Shown one piece after another: positions 6,410 through 14,286 of a DNA stretch of 16,601 nucleotides. The DNA comes from Thiolapillus brandeum (GTDB lineage Bacteria > Pseudomonadota > Gammaproteobacteria > Chromatiales > Chromatiaceae). Location of the stretch: contig DRLF01000408.1 of the NCBI GenBank assembly GCA_011051425.1, positions 1 through 16,601 of the forward strand, given 5' to 3'. The notes under the pieces are model-generated. The model saw only the letters and a list, made by a program, of their open reading frames with translations, made no database searches and was not told the origin of the DNA. Both the position numbers and the translations under genes were made by a program. Position 1 is the first letter of the stretch; each line of letters opens with the position of its first letter.

Positions 6410-7828
6410 ATGTTGCGAAAAATACTGGTGGCAAACCGAGGCGAGATTGCAGTGCGCATCATCCGTGCCTGTGCCGAGATGGGCATTCGCTCCGTGGCGA
6501 TCTATACCGAAGCGGACATGTACAACCTGCATGTCAAGAAGGCCGATGAGGCTTTCAGCATCGGCGAGGATCCGGTGGCAGGCTATCTGAACATCCACCG
6601 CATCGTCAATCTGGCGGTGCAGACCGGTTGCGACGCCATTCATCCCGGTTACGGTTTTCTGTCCGAGAACGCTGATTTCGCTGCCGCCTGTGAGCGCCGC
6701 GGCATCACTTTCATCGGCCCCAGTGCGGAAGTGATCCGCCGCATGGGAGACAAGACGGAAGCCCGCAAGGCGATGATCGCTGCCGGTGTGCCTGTGACGC
6801 CAGGGACCGAAGAGAATCTGTCCGGTCTGGAAGAGGCGCTGGAAGTGGCGGAAGGTATTGGCTACCCCGTGATGCTGAAAGCGACATCCGGTGGTGGAGG
6901 ACGGGGCATACGCCGCTGTGATTCCCCCGAAGATCTCAACAAAAACTACGAGCGTGTGATCTCCGAGGCCACAAAAGCCTTCGGCCGGGCTGAAGTGTTC
7001 ATGGAAAAATGCGTGGTCAACCCGCGCCATATCGAATTGCAGATACTGGCCGACAGTCACGGCAACTGTATTCATTTGTACGAGCGTGACTGCTCCATCC
7101 AGCGCCGAAACCAGAAACTCATCGAGATTGCGCCTTCTCCCCAGTTGGATGAAGGACAGCGCCAGTACCTGGGTGGCCTGGCGGTCATTGCTGCCAAGGC
7201 TGTGGGATATTACAGCGCGGGCACCGTGGAATTTCTCATGGACGAGAACGACCGCTTCTATTTCATGGAGATGAACACTCGGGTGCAGGTGGAGCATACG
7301 ATTTCCGAAACCATCACCGGGGTGGATATCATCGAGGAACAGATTCGCGTGGCGGCGGGGCTGAAACTGCGTTTCAAGCAGCACGAGATACAGCGCCGGG
7401 GTTATGCGATTCAGTTCCGGGTGAACGCAGAAGATCCCAAGAACAACTTCCTGCCCAGCTTCGGCCGTATCTCACGCTATTACGCGCCGGGCGGACCGGG
7501 AGTACGCACCGACACGGCCATCTATACCGGCTATACCATCCCGCCGTATTTCGATTCCATGATCGCCAAGGTGATCGTCTGGGCACTGACCTGGGAAGAC
7601 GCCATCAGCCGGGGCGAGCGCGCCCTCAAGGATATGGAAGTGCACGGCATACGCACGACCAAACTCTATTACGAAGAGATACTGCACCATCCCCAATTCC
7701 GTGCCGCGAATTTCACAACATCCTTCGTGGAAGAGCACCCTGAACTCACCGAATACACCGAAAAACAGTGCAAGAGTGACATCGCCGCGGCCATCGCCGT
7801 GGCGGTAGCTGCTCATGCCGGTTTGTAG
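6410..7828 (+). CDS. pycA: Pyruvate carboxylase subunit A (biotin carboxylase)
   Basis: This subunit uses ATP and bicarbonate to carboxylate biotin on the partner subunit. The 472-residue ATP-grasp protein starts with KILVANRGEIAVRIIRA (4-20) and has HPGYGFLSENADFA (78-91), the glycine-rich ATP loop SGGGGRG (160-166), ERDCSIQRRNQK (225-236), metal ligands Glu275 and Glu287 in the EFLMDE/FMEMNTR region, VQVEH (292-296) and catalytic-type Arg337 in IQFRVNAEDP. Where E. coli AccC has QRRHQK and VEHPVTE, this protein has QRRNQK and VEHTISE. I associate these variants with the pycA-type biotin carboxylases of pseudomonads rather than with fatty-acid AccC. The gene lies 14 bp after the UPF0114 gene and 11 bp before pycB, with AGG ribosome-binding sequences before each. 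An acetyl-CoA carboxylase role is unlikely, because the partner is a pyruvate-type carboxyltransferase and not AccB. Confidence 0.92.
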   Translation: MLRKILVANRGEIAVRIIRACAEMGIRSVAIYTEADMYNLHVKKADEAFSIGEDPVAGYLNIHRIVNLAVQTGCDAIHPGYGFLSENADFAAACERRGITFIGPSAEVIRRMGDKTEARKAMIAAGVPVTPGTEENLSGLEEALEVAEGIGYPVMLKATSGGGGRGIRRCDSPEDLNKNYERVISEATKAFGRAEVFMEKCVVNPRHIELQILADSHGNCIHLYERDCSIQRRNQKLIEIAPSPQLDEGQRQYLGGLAVIAAKAVGYYSAGTVEFLMDENDRFYFMEMNTRVQVEHTISETITGVDIIEEQIRVAAGLKLRFKQHEIQRRGYAIQFRVNAEDPKNNFLPSFGRISRYYAPGGPGVRTDTAIYTGYTIPPYFDSMIAKVIVWALTWEDAISRGERALKDMEVHGIRTTKLYYEEILHHPQFRAANFTTSFVEEHPELTEYTEKQCKSDIAAAIAVAVAAHAGL

Positions 7829-7839
7829 CAGGTATAACC

Positions 7840-9660
7840 ATGTCAAAGATACAGATTACTGATGTCATACTTCGTGACGCCCACCAGTCACTCATTGCGA
7901 CGCGCATGCGCACCGAAGACATGCTGCCCATCTGCGACAAGCTGGACAAGGTTGGCTACTGGTCCCTGGAATGCTGGGGCGGCGCCACCTATGACGCTTG
8001 TCTGCGTTTCCTCAAGGAAGACCCCTGGGAGCGCCTGCGGAAGCTGCGCGAAGCCTTGCCCAATACACGGCTGCAGATGCTGTTGCGTGGTCAGAACCTG
8101 CTGGGCTACCGCCATTACGCCGACGATGTGGTCAGGGCATTCGTGCTCAAGGCGGCGGAAGAGGGCATGGACGTGTTCCGCATCTTCGATGCCCTGAACG
8201 ACATACGCAACCTGCGCACGGCCGTCGAAGCCACGAAGGAAGCAGGCAAACATGCCCAGGGCACCATCTGCTACACCGTGAGTCCCGTTCATCATACGGA
8301 AGGCTTCGTGAAGATGGCCAAAGGCCTGGAAAAGATGGGTTGCGACAGCCTGTGCATCAAGGATATGGCCGGTCTGCTCACGCCTTATGCTACCGAAGAT
8401 CTGGTAAAGGCCATCAAGGATGCGGTGGACTTGCCACTGCAACTGCATTCCCATGCCACCTCCGGCCTGGCGGAGATGTGCCATCTGAAGGCTATCGAAA
8501 GTGGCTGTGACCGTGTGGATACGGCCATATCCTCCTGGGCCGGCGGCACCAGTCATCCGCCCACGGAATCCCTGGTGGCCGGTTTAAAGGACTCGGCATA
8601 CGACACCGGGCTCGACCTGGAGCTGTTGCAGGAAATCGGCATGTACTTCTATGAGGTGCGCAAGAAATATCATCAGTTCGAAAGTGAATTCACCGGCGTG
8701 GATACCCGGGTGCAGGTAAACCAGGTCCCTGGCGGCATGATTTCCAATCTGGCCAACCAGCTCAAGGAGCAGAATGCCCTCGGGCGCATGACCGAAGTGA
8801 TGGAAGAGATTCCCCGGGTGCGCAAGGATCTGGGTTATCCGCCGCTGGTCACGCCTACCTCACAGATCGTCGGCACCCAGGCCGTGCTCAATGTGCTCAC
8901 CGGCAAGCGCTACGAGACCATCACCAACGAGGTAAAGCTCTACCTGCAGGGAGGATACGGCCAGGCGCCCGGCAAGGTGGACAAGAAACTGCGCCGCAAG
9001 GCGGTGGGTGATCAGGACGTTATCGAAGTCCGTCCGGCAGACTTGCTCTCTCCGGAGCTGGCGCATCTGCGCAAGGAGATCGGAGAGCTTGCCAAGTCCG
9101 ATGAAGACGTACTGTCCTACGCCATGTTCCCCGAGATCGGCCGTCAGTTCCTGGAGCAGCGGGAAGCAGGAACCCTGCAGCCGGAACCTCTCGAGCCGCC
9201 ACCGGGAGACGGCCCCCAGGAAAATGCACCCACGGAATTCAACATCGTGCTGCACGGCGAGACCTATCATATCAAGATGACCGGCGCCGGCCACAAGGGG
9301 CAGCCCGAGCGGCATTTCTACATGATCGTCGACGGCGTTCCCGAAGAAGCCGTGGTGGAAACCCTGGATGAAATCGTGCTCACCGGCGGTGCCGAGGGTG
9401 CGGTGAAAGGCGCTATCGGCGGGCGCCGGCCCAAGGCCACGAAGGAAGGCCATGTCACCACTTCCATGCCTGGCACCATCGTGGACGTGCTGGTCAGCGA
9501 AGGTGACACCATCGAGGCGGGAGAGCCGGTGCTGATTACCGAAGCCATGAAGATGGAAACCGAGGTGCAGGCGCCCATCAGCGGCAAGGTCACCGGCGTG
9601 TTCGTGCAGAAAGGTGATGCGGTGAATCCGGACGAGGCCCTTGTCGAAATCGAACCCTGA
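7840..9660 (+). CDS. pycB: Pyruvate carboxylase subunit B / OadA-type carboxyltransferase with biotin carrier domain
   Basis: This subunit transfers the carboxyl group from biotin to pyruvate, giving oxaloacetate. The 606-residue protein has three parts. The carboxyltransferase TIM barrel (about 1-300) carries metal ligands Asp13 (RDAHQS), the carbamylated Lys174 (CIKDMAG), and His203 and His205 (LHSHATSG). An allosteric/linker domain follows (about 310-520). A C-terminal biotinyl domain has EAMKMET with the biotinyl Lys571, exactly 35 residues from the end as usual. A proline-rich stretch (PLEPPPGDGP, about 448-457) breaks the middle part. OadA of the sodium-pumping oxaloacetate decarboxylase is homologous, but no oadB or oadG is present and a biotin carboxylase gene is directly upstream. 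That favours an anaplerotic ATP-dependent two-subunit pyruvate carboxylase. The TGA overlaps the probable start of the next gene by 20 bp. Confidence 0.92.
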   Translation: MSKIQITDVILRDAHQSLIATRMRTEDMLPICDKLDKVGYWSLECWGGATYDACLRFLKEDPWERLRKLREALPNTRLQMLLRGQNLLGYRHYADDVVRAFVLKAAEEGMDVFRIFDALNDIRNLRTAVEATKEAGKHAQGTICYTVSPVHHTEGFVKMAKGLEKMGCDSLCIKDMAGLLTPYATEDLVKAIKDAVDLPLQLHSHATSGLAEMCHLKAIESGCDRVDTAISSWAGGTSHPPTESLVAGLKDSAYDTGLDLELLQEIGMYFYEVRKKYHQFESEFTGVDTRVQVNQVPGGMISNLANQLKEQNALGRMTEVMEEIPRVRKDLGYPPLVTPTSQIVGTQAVLNVLTGKRYETITNEVKLYLQGGYGQAPGKVDKKLRRKAVGDQDVIEVRPADLLSPELAHLRKEIGELAKSDEDVLSYAMFPEIGRQFLEQREAGTLQPEPLEPPPGDGPQENAPTEFNIVLHGETYHIKMTGAGHKGQPERHFYMIVDGVPEEAVVETLDEIVLTGGAEGAVKGAIGGRRPKATKEGHVTTSMPGTIVDVLVSEGDTIEAGEPVLITEAMKMETEVQAPISGKVTGVFVQKGDAVNPDEALVEIEP

Positions 9661-10579
9661 AAATGTGCGTATCGGCCTGGCCCTGGGCGGTGGTGCTGCC
9701 CGGGGCTGGTCTCATATCGGCATTATCCATGCCCTCGATGAGCTGGGTTTGCGCCCTGATGTGATTACCGGCTGCTCCATTGGCGCCATCGTGGGAGCCG
9801 CCCAGGCAGACAGTAATCTGCAGGGTCTGGAGGACTGGGTGCGGTCCTTGCGGCGGCGTGATGTCGCGGCTTTTTTCGATATCGGCTGGGGAATGAAAGG
9901 CTTCATCGATGCGCAGCGGCTGCGGGCCTTCCTTCACGAACATGTGGTGAGTGAGGAATCACAGATCGAGAGTATGGCGAGCGCCTATGGCAACGTGGCC
10001 ACCGACCTGGGCAACGGCCGGGAAATCTGGTTTACCAAGGGAAATGTGCTTTCTTCTGTCATGGCCTCCATCGCGTTGCCGGGCCTGTTCGCCCCCGTAC
10101 GCTATAACGGCCGCTGGCTGGTGGACGGGGGGCTGGTGAATCCCGTGCCCGTGTCTCTTTGCCATGCGCTGGGTGCCGATGTGGTCATCGCGGTCAATCT
10201 CAATGCGGATATCCTGGGCAAGCATCTGTCATCACGCAAGGCCGATCTGGCCGCGGAAGGCGGTGCGTTCGACGGCATCCTGGGCACCATCCGCAACTAC
10301 TCTTCCAACCTTTTTCCCGGCAACCGGGAAGACTCCCCGCCGGGGATGTTCGATGTCCTGGCCAGCTCTGTCAATATCACACAGGACAGGATCACCCGCA
10401 GCCGCATGGCGGGCGACCCACCGGACATTCTTCTGGAACCCCGGCTGGCGCAGATCGGCCTGCTCGAATTCCACCGGGCCGAAGAGGCAATTTCGGAAGG
10501 TGAACGCTGCGTCAAACGTATGCGGCCGGTAATCGAATACACCATGGAAAACGTGGCGCGGCTGTTCGCGAAATCCTGA
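9641..10579 (+). CDS. RssA-like patatin-family phospholipase/esterase
   Basis: A 312-residue patatin-like (PNPLA) hydrolase related to RssA/YchK. The oxyanion-hole segment is LALGGGAARGWSHIGII (13-29). The nucleophile elbow is GCSIG (44-48) with Ser46. The second dyad residue is Asp162 in VDGGLVNPVPV. This Ser-Asp dyad architecture is typical of lipid acyl hydrolases; the real substrate is unknown. The start is uncertain. TTG at 9641 has GAGG at 9634-9637 just upstream and makes a 20-bp overlap with pycB, whereas GTG at 9665 gives a shorter protein (304 residues) that begins right before the conserved motif but has no clear ribosome-binding site. The overlap in either case points to co-transcription with pycAB. 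No strong terminator follows. Confidence 0.88.
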   Translation: MSKSNPENVRIGLALGGGAARGWSHIGIIHALDELGLRPDVITGCSIGAIVGAAQADSNLQGLEDWVRSLRRRDVAAFFDIGWGMKGFIDAQRLRAFLHEHVVSEESQIESMASAYGNVATDLGNGREIWFTKGNVLSSVMASIALPGLFAPVRYNGRWLVDGGLVNPVPVSLCHALGADVVIAVNLNADILGKHLSSRKADLAAEGGAFDGILGTIRNYSSNLFPGNREDSPPGMFDVLASSVNITQDRITRSRMAGDPPDILLEPRLAQIGLLEFHRAEEAISEGERCVKRMRPVIEYTMENVARLFAKS

Positions 10580-10636
10580 GTCCCTGCTCAGCCGCAGCCG
10601 CGTATTTTTCCGAAACAGCCATTTCCATCATATCTG

Positions 10637-10645
10637 TGGTATAAA
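10637..10645 (+). promoter_or_regulatory. Extended -10 promoter upstream of the diguanylate cyclase gene
   Basis: TGGTATAAA (10637-10645) fits an extended -10 element (TG-n-TATAAT). The -35 region is poor, as often seen with extended -10 promoters. Transcription would start near 10652, leaving a leader of about 100 nt. The leader contains two small inverted repeats: TTGGC/GCCAA (10659-10663, 10671-10675) and TTTCAA/TTGAAA (10708-10713, 10720-10725). Confidence 0.5.
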
Positions 10646-10753
10646 GGCAAAAGAAAACTTGGCTTTTTGTGCCAACAGAAAGCTGATGTAATTCGCCAAA
10701 GTACCCGTTTCAAGCGGATTTGAAATCCCGGGAAAGTCAATGGATGTTATGGA

Positions 10754-11956
10754 ATGCAACCTGATTTGAGCACAGAAATGGATGGAAACACGGTCTTGAG
10801 TCCGGTGCTGGATCAGCGGGTAAGGCGGGAGCAGTATCGGCTGCTGTCCAACCACTTGCCAGTGGTGTTGCCGGGAAGCCTTCTGATCGCCGTACTGCTG
10901 GCCTGGGGTTTCTGGAATACGGCGGATCATACTGCCATCCTGGTCTGGCTGAGTTTGCTGGTCGCTGTGATTACTGCACGGCTGGGTCTTGCGTCCTATT
11001 TTTCCCGGTTGCCGGAGCGACCGGAAGCTGATCACCTCTTGAGGAATACACTGCTTCTCGGGTCTTTCATATCGGGTTGCATCTGGGGCAGCGCAGGCAT
11101 CCTGTTTTTCGATCCGGAGAATGCCTATGGTTTTGCACTTCTGGTGATCGTGCTGGGAGGGCTCGTGGCAGGATCGCTGGGATCCCATTCCTATTATTTT
11201 CCTAATTTCCCCCTGTTCGCGATTCCCGAATTCCTGCCCCTGATGGGCGGACTGCTGGTCGTGGAGAACGATTTCTATACCCTGATCGGGCTGATGATGG
11301 CATTGTTTCTGATGCTGAATCTGTTCTACTCCAAAAAATATGCAGATATGATCGAGCGCTCCATACGGCTTCAGTTTGCCAATGATGCACTGCTGGAAAG
11401 GCTCAAGGCCTCGAACCGGGAACTGCATGAATACTCCTACACGGATTCCCTGACAGGTATTGGCAACCGGCGCCAGTTCGACCTGGATTTCGATCAGACA
11501 TGGCAGGTGGCAGAAACCACCGAGGCGCCTGTTTGCCTGATACTGATGGATGTGGATCACTTCAAGGAGTACAACGACACCTATGGGCATCCCCAGGGTG
11601 ACGAAGTGCTCAAGAGCCTCGCCCTGGTGCTGCTGAATGTGTGCGAAGAGCAGAAGGTCCGGGGCAGGCCCATGCGTATCGGGGGTGAAGAATTCGCCCT
11701 GCTGCTCAAAGGTGATCTGGATCTGGCCATCGATATTGCGGAGACCATCCGTGAGTCTGTAAAAAAAATGAAAATTGACCGGGGAGAAGAGCACAGGGTG
11801 ACAGCAAGTTTTGGGGTAGCCAGGGCGCAGCCCGCAAAAGGCGGCTCAAGGGGGGCATTGCTGGATGCGGCGGACAAGGCGCTGTACAAGGCGAAGGCGG
11901 CCGGTCGTGACCGCGTGATAGCCGACCGCAAATCCGGTGCCGGAAAACATGGCTAA
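10754..11956 (+). CDS. Membrane-bound diguanylate cyclase (GGDEF) without canonical I-site
   Basis: A 400-residue protein that should make cyclic di-GMP from two GTP at the inner membrane. Residues about 38-190 hold five or six hydrophobic segments forming an N-terminal membrane sensor of no type I can name. A coiled-coil-like signalling helix (about 200-225) leads into the GGDEF domain (about 226-390). The start YTDSLTGIGNRRQFD, the metal-binding MDVDHFKEYND (Asp266), GGEEF at 310-314 and the terminal ALYKAKAAGRDRV are all intact, so the enzyme is expected to be active. The inhibitory RxxD site, normally ending five residues before GG(D/E)EF, reads KVRG at 301-304, so product inhibition through this site is unlikely. 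The Shine-Dalgarno is weak. The gene is monocistronic in appearance, with its own extended -10 promoter and long leader. Confidence 0.9.
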   Translation: MQPDLSTEMDGNTVLSPVLDQRVRREQYRLLSNHLPVVLPGSLLIAVLLAWGFWNTADHTAILVWLSLLVAVITARLGLASYFSRLPERPEADHLLRNTLLLGSFISGCIWGSAGILFFDPENAYGFALLVIVLGGLVAGSLGSHSYYFPNFPLFAIPEFLPLMGGLLVVENDFYTLIGLMMALFLMLNLFYSKKYADMIERSIRLQFANDALLERLKASNRELHEYSYTDSLTGIGNRRQFDLDFDQTWQVAETTEAPVCLILMDVDHFKEYNDTYGHPQGDEVLKSLALVLLNVCEEQKVRGRPMRIGGEEFALLLKGDLDLAIDIAETIRESVKKMKIDRGEEHRVTASFGVARAQPAKGGSRGALLDAADKALYKAKAAGRDRVIADRKSGAGKHG

Positions 11957-11972
11957 AGCCGCCTAAATCAGT

Positions 11973-11978
11973 CATAAT
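11973..11978 (+). promoter_or_regulatory. Possible -10 element for the SRP RNA transcript
   Basis: CATAAT at 11973-11978 is the best -10-like hexamer between the diguanylate cyclase gene and the SRP RNA. A transcript from here would begin near 11985 and carry a leader of about 60 nt. That leader contains a hairpin, CCCGGGA/TTCCGGG (about 11989-12005), before the mature RNA at about 12048. The E. coli 4.5S RNA is also made as a 5'-extended precursor, so this is plausible but unproven. No matching -35 is evident. Confidence 0.3.
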
Positions 11979-12047
11979 CCACCGCTCACCCGGGAAGGTT
12001 TCCGGGACCATAAATCCGGATTGTGCAAGATTCGGAAAAAAGTTTAT

Positions 12048-12157
12048 GGCGGCCGTATCGGTCCCCTCGCAACATTCAGCCGTGAACCCGGTCAGGCCCG
12101 GAAGGGAGCAGCCGCAGCGGTGACAGTGTGTGCCGGGGTGTGGCTGGTACGGTTGCC
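12048..12157 (+). ncRNA. ffs: 4.5S RNA of the signal recognition particle
   Basis: The small bacterial SRP RNA binds Ffh and targets nascent membrane proteins to the Sec translocon. The conserved apical part is plain: GGTCAGG (12090-12096), the GGAA tetraloop flanked by C and G runs (12100-12103), and AGCAGCC (12107-12113), followed by the GTGTGTGCCGGGGTGTGGCTGG segment region at about 12126-12147, which closely resembles E. coli 4.5S RNA. The ends pair as a 14-bp helix, 12048-12061 with 12144-12157, including several G-U pairs, giving about 110 nt against 114 nt in E. coli. The ends are set by this pairing and could be off by a few bases. The dnaX start codon is only 20 bp downstream and no terminator separates them. 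Confidence 0.93.
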
Positions 12158-12177
12158 ACCATATTCATGAAATTTCT

Positions 12178-13830
12178 ATGTCCTATCAGGTATTAGCGCG
12201 TAAATGGCGGCCCAAGACCTTTGAAGAAATGGTCGGGCAGGAACATGTGGTGCGCGCCCTGAGCAACGCCCTGGACAATGACCGTCTGCACCATGCCTAC
12301 CTGTTTACCGGCACCCGTGGTGTGGGCAAGACCACACTGGCGCGTATCCTTGCCAAATCCCTGAATTGCGAGAAAGGCGTCAGCTCCACTCCCTGTGGAG
12401 AATGCAGCATTTGCCGTGAAGTGGACGAGGGGCGTTTTGCCGACCTGCTGGAGGTGGATGCCGCATCCCGCACCAAGGTGGACCAGACCCTGGAACTGCT
12501 GGAAAACGTGCCTTTTGCGCCCATTCGTGGCCGCTACAAGGTGTACCTCATCGACGAGGTGCACATGTTCTCCAATTCCAGCTTCAATGCACTGCTCAAG
12601 ACCCTGGAAGAGCCGCCGCCCCATGTGAAGTTTCTGCTGGCGACAACGGATCCCCAGAAAGTACCCGTCACGGTGCTTTCCCGCTGTCTGCAGATGAACC
12701 TCAAGCGTTTGCCTCTGGAACAGATTCGCGGCCAGTTCGAACATGTGCTGAAGGCAGAAGGCGTGGATGCCGATGCCAGCGCCCTCGATCTACTGGCCAG
12801 AGTGGCCGACGGCAGCATGCGTGATGGCCTGAGTATTCTGGATCAGGCGATCGCTTTCGGTGGCGGACAGGTCAGGGAAGAGGAAGTCAAGGCCATGCTC
12901 GGCGTGGTAGCGCAGGATCAGCTGCCACAACTGCTGCGCAGCGTCATCGATGAGGATGCCGCAGCCGTACTGGAACAGATTGCCACTGCCGCCCAGCAGT
13001 CACCGGATTTTGCCGCATTGCTGAAGGATCTGCTGCTGCTCTTGCATCGCATCGCCCTCTACCAGGCATCGCCTGAAGCGGCCGATCCCAGCTGGGGTGA
13101 TCTATCCCCGGTGAAAGATCTGGCGGCCGGTATGGGTCCGGAAGATGTGCAGCTTTTCTACGAAATTGCCTTGCGGGGACAGCGGGACCTGTATCTTGCA
13201 CCCGATCCCCGCAGCGGTTTCGAGATGATCCTACTGCGCATGCTGGCCTTTCGCCCTGCAGCAGGGGAACCGGAACCGGCCAGGGTACCGGTGTCCCGAA
13301 CCCAACCGCGTGCGGCTTCCGCTGGCCCCAGGCCGGCACCGGTACAGAACACGCCCCCGTCCGGTGTGAAAAGCGCTGTTGCAGCGGGTCAGGATGAGCA
13401 GCCGCGCCAGGTGGCGGAACCCCGCCCTCAGGGAAAGGAAACACCCGATCTGACAGACTGGCATCAGGTTTTGCCCAGACTGGGTCTGGGGGGGATCTCT
13501 TCCCAGCTGGCAGCGCATTGCACCGTGAAATCCTGGCAGGATGACCTGTTGCTGCTCACGCTCAATCCGACCGGTGGCGCCCTTGCCGGCGCCATGCCCC
13601 GTCAGAAATTGCAGGAAGCACTGGAGAATTACCTGGGGCGGTCCATCCAGATGAAGATCGAAGTGGCCGAGACTGTCGAGGAAACACCCGCTCAGGTCGC
13701 AGAACGGCGGCTTCAGGAGAAGCAGTCCGCAGCGGTAAATGCCATGCGCGAAGACCCGGTAGTCAAAACCCTGGAAGAGGATTTCGACGGCGAACTGCTG
13801 ATAGACAGCATCAAACTCAATGATCAATAG
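12178..13830 (+). CDS. dnaX: DNA polymerase III subunits tau/gamma (clamp loader ATPase)
   Basis: DnaX is the motor of the clamp loader, which opens and loads the beta clamp; the full-length tau form also tethers the polymerase. The 550-residue protein begins MSYQVLARKWRPK, the standard DnaX N-terminus, which sets the start at 12178 despite a poor ribosome-binding site. An in-frame opening extends upstream but would run into the SRP RNA. Visible features are Walker A GTRGVGKT (45-52), a zinc module with Cys64, Cys73, Cys76 and Cys79, Walker B LIDEVH (124-129), and the sensor segment VLSRC. Domain III ends at about 360. A Pro/Ala-rich linker (about 365-420) follows, then the C-terminal alpha-binding domain ending in DFDGELLIDSIKLNDQ. 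I see no A-AAA-AAG slippery site, which E. coli uses to make the short gamma form. The E. coli protein is longer (643 residues), mostly because of its linker. Confidence 0.96.
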   Translation: MSYQVLARKWRPKTFEEMVGQEHVVRALSNALDNDRLHHAYLFTGTRGVGKTTLARILAKSLNCEKGVSSTPCGECSICREVDEGRFADLLEVDAASRTKVDQTLELLENVPFAPIRGRYKVYLIDEVHMFSNSSFNALLKTLEEPPPHVKFLLATTDPQKVPVTVLSRCLQMNLKRLPLEQIRGQFEHVLKAEGVDADASALDLLARVADGSMRDGLSILDQAIAFGGGQVREEEVKAMLGVVAQDQLPQLLRSVIDEDAAAVLEQIATAAQQSPDFAALLKDLLLLLHRIALYQASPEAADPSWGDLSPVKDLAAGMGPEDVQLFYEIALRGQRDLYLAPDPRSGFEMILLRMLAFRPAAGEPEPARVPVSRTQPRAASAGPRPAPVQNTPPSGVKSAVAAGQDEQPRQVAEPRPQGKETPDLTDWHQVLPRLGLGGISSQLAAHCTVKSWQDDLLLLTLNPTGGALAGAMPRQKLQEALENYLGRSIQMKIEVAETVEETPAQVAERRLQEKQSAAVNAMREDPVVKTLEEDFDGELLIDSIKLNDQ

Positions 13831-13961
13831 GGTATCTCCAGTAACTCTTGTTGTGCGAAGATAGCCATCACGAACTGTTCGAGCTACCCATAAAGTTGCG
13901 GTATCACCGTTCCGGCCCAGCGCCAGACGGACCGCAAACCAAAACCCAAACAGGAGATATC

Positions 13962-14285
13962 ATGAAAGGTGGTTTAGGCAACCTGATGAAACAGGCACAG
14001 AAGATCCAGGCCGACATGCAGAAAGCCCAGGAAGAACTGGCCAAGGCAGAGATTACCGGCGAGTCCGGTGGTGGTCTGGTCAAGGTCACCATGAACGGCC
14101 GCCACGAAGTGCGCCGGGTGGAGATCGACGATTCCCTGGTCGGTGACGACAAGGAAATGCTGGAGGACCTGGTGGCGGCTGCGTGCAACGATGCGGTACA
14201 CCGTATCGAGGAAAAGACCAAGGACCAGATGAGCGGCCTGACCTCCGGCCTGTCACTGCCGCCGGGCATGAAACTGCCGTTCTGA
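13962..14285 (+). CDS. ybaB: YbaB/EbfC nucleoid-associated DNA-binding protein
   Basis: A 107-residue YbaB/EbfC-family protein, a small dimeric nucleoid-associated DNA-binding protein. The N-terminal helix ([25 protein letters not shown], about 3-27) matches the family, followed by the beta core [21 protein letters not shown] and a C-terminal tail [14 protein letters not shown]. The start at 13962 is fixed by a strong Shine-Dalgarno AGGAG (13952-13956), 5 nt before the ATG. The same frame is open upstream to 13848, but that stretch lacks family similarity. It sits 131 bp after dnaX and 1 bp before recR, the conserved dnaX-ybaB-recR order. The 131-bp gap holds no motif I can name with confidence. 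Confidence 0.95.
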   Translation: MKGGLGNLMKQAQKIQADMQKAQEELAKAEITGESGGGLVKVTMNGRHEVRRVEIDDSLVGDDKEMLEDLVAAACNDAVHRIEEKTKDQMSGLTSGLSLPPGMKLPF

Positions 14286-14286
14286 C

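Noticed and set aside
6410..7828. accC, biotin carboxylase of acetyl-CoA carboxylase
   Set aside because: The neighbour is a pyruvate-type carboxyltransferase, no accB is present, and the QRRNQK and VEHTISE variants fit the PycA group.
7840..9660. Sodium-pumping oxaloacetate decarboxylase alpha subunit (oadA)
   Set aside because: The protein is homologous, but oadB and oadG are absent and a biotin carboxylase gene is adjacent, which fits two-subunit pyruvate carboxylase better.
10652..10753. GEMM-type c-di-GMP riboswitch before the diguanylate cyclase
   Set aside because: The conserved riboswitch core sequences could not be found in the leader; only short inverted repeats are present.
12130..12177. 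Upstream in-frame extension of dnaX starting at 12130
   Set aside because: It overlaps the 3' arm of the SRP RNA and adds residues not found in DnaX proteins; the normal N-terminus MSYQVLARKWRP starts at 12178.
13848..13961. Upstream in-frame extension of ybaB
   Set aside because: The residues lack family similarity and a strong Shine-Dalgarno AGGAG lies directly before the ATG at 13962.
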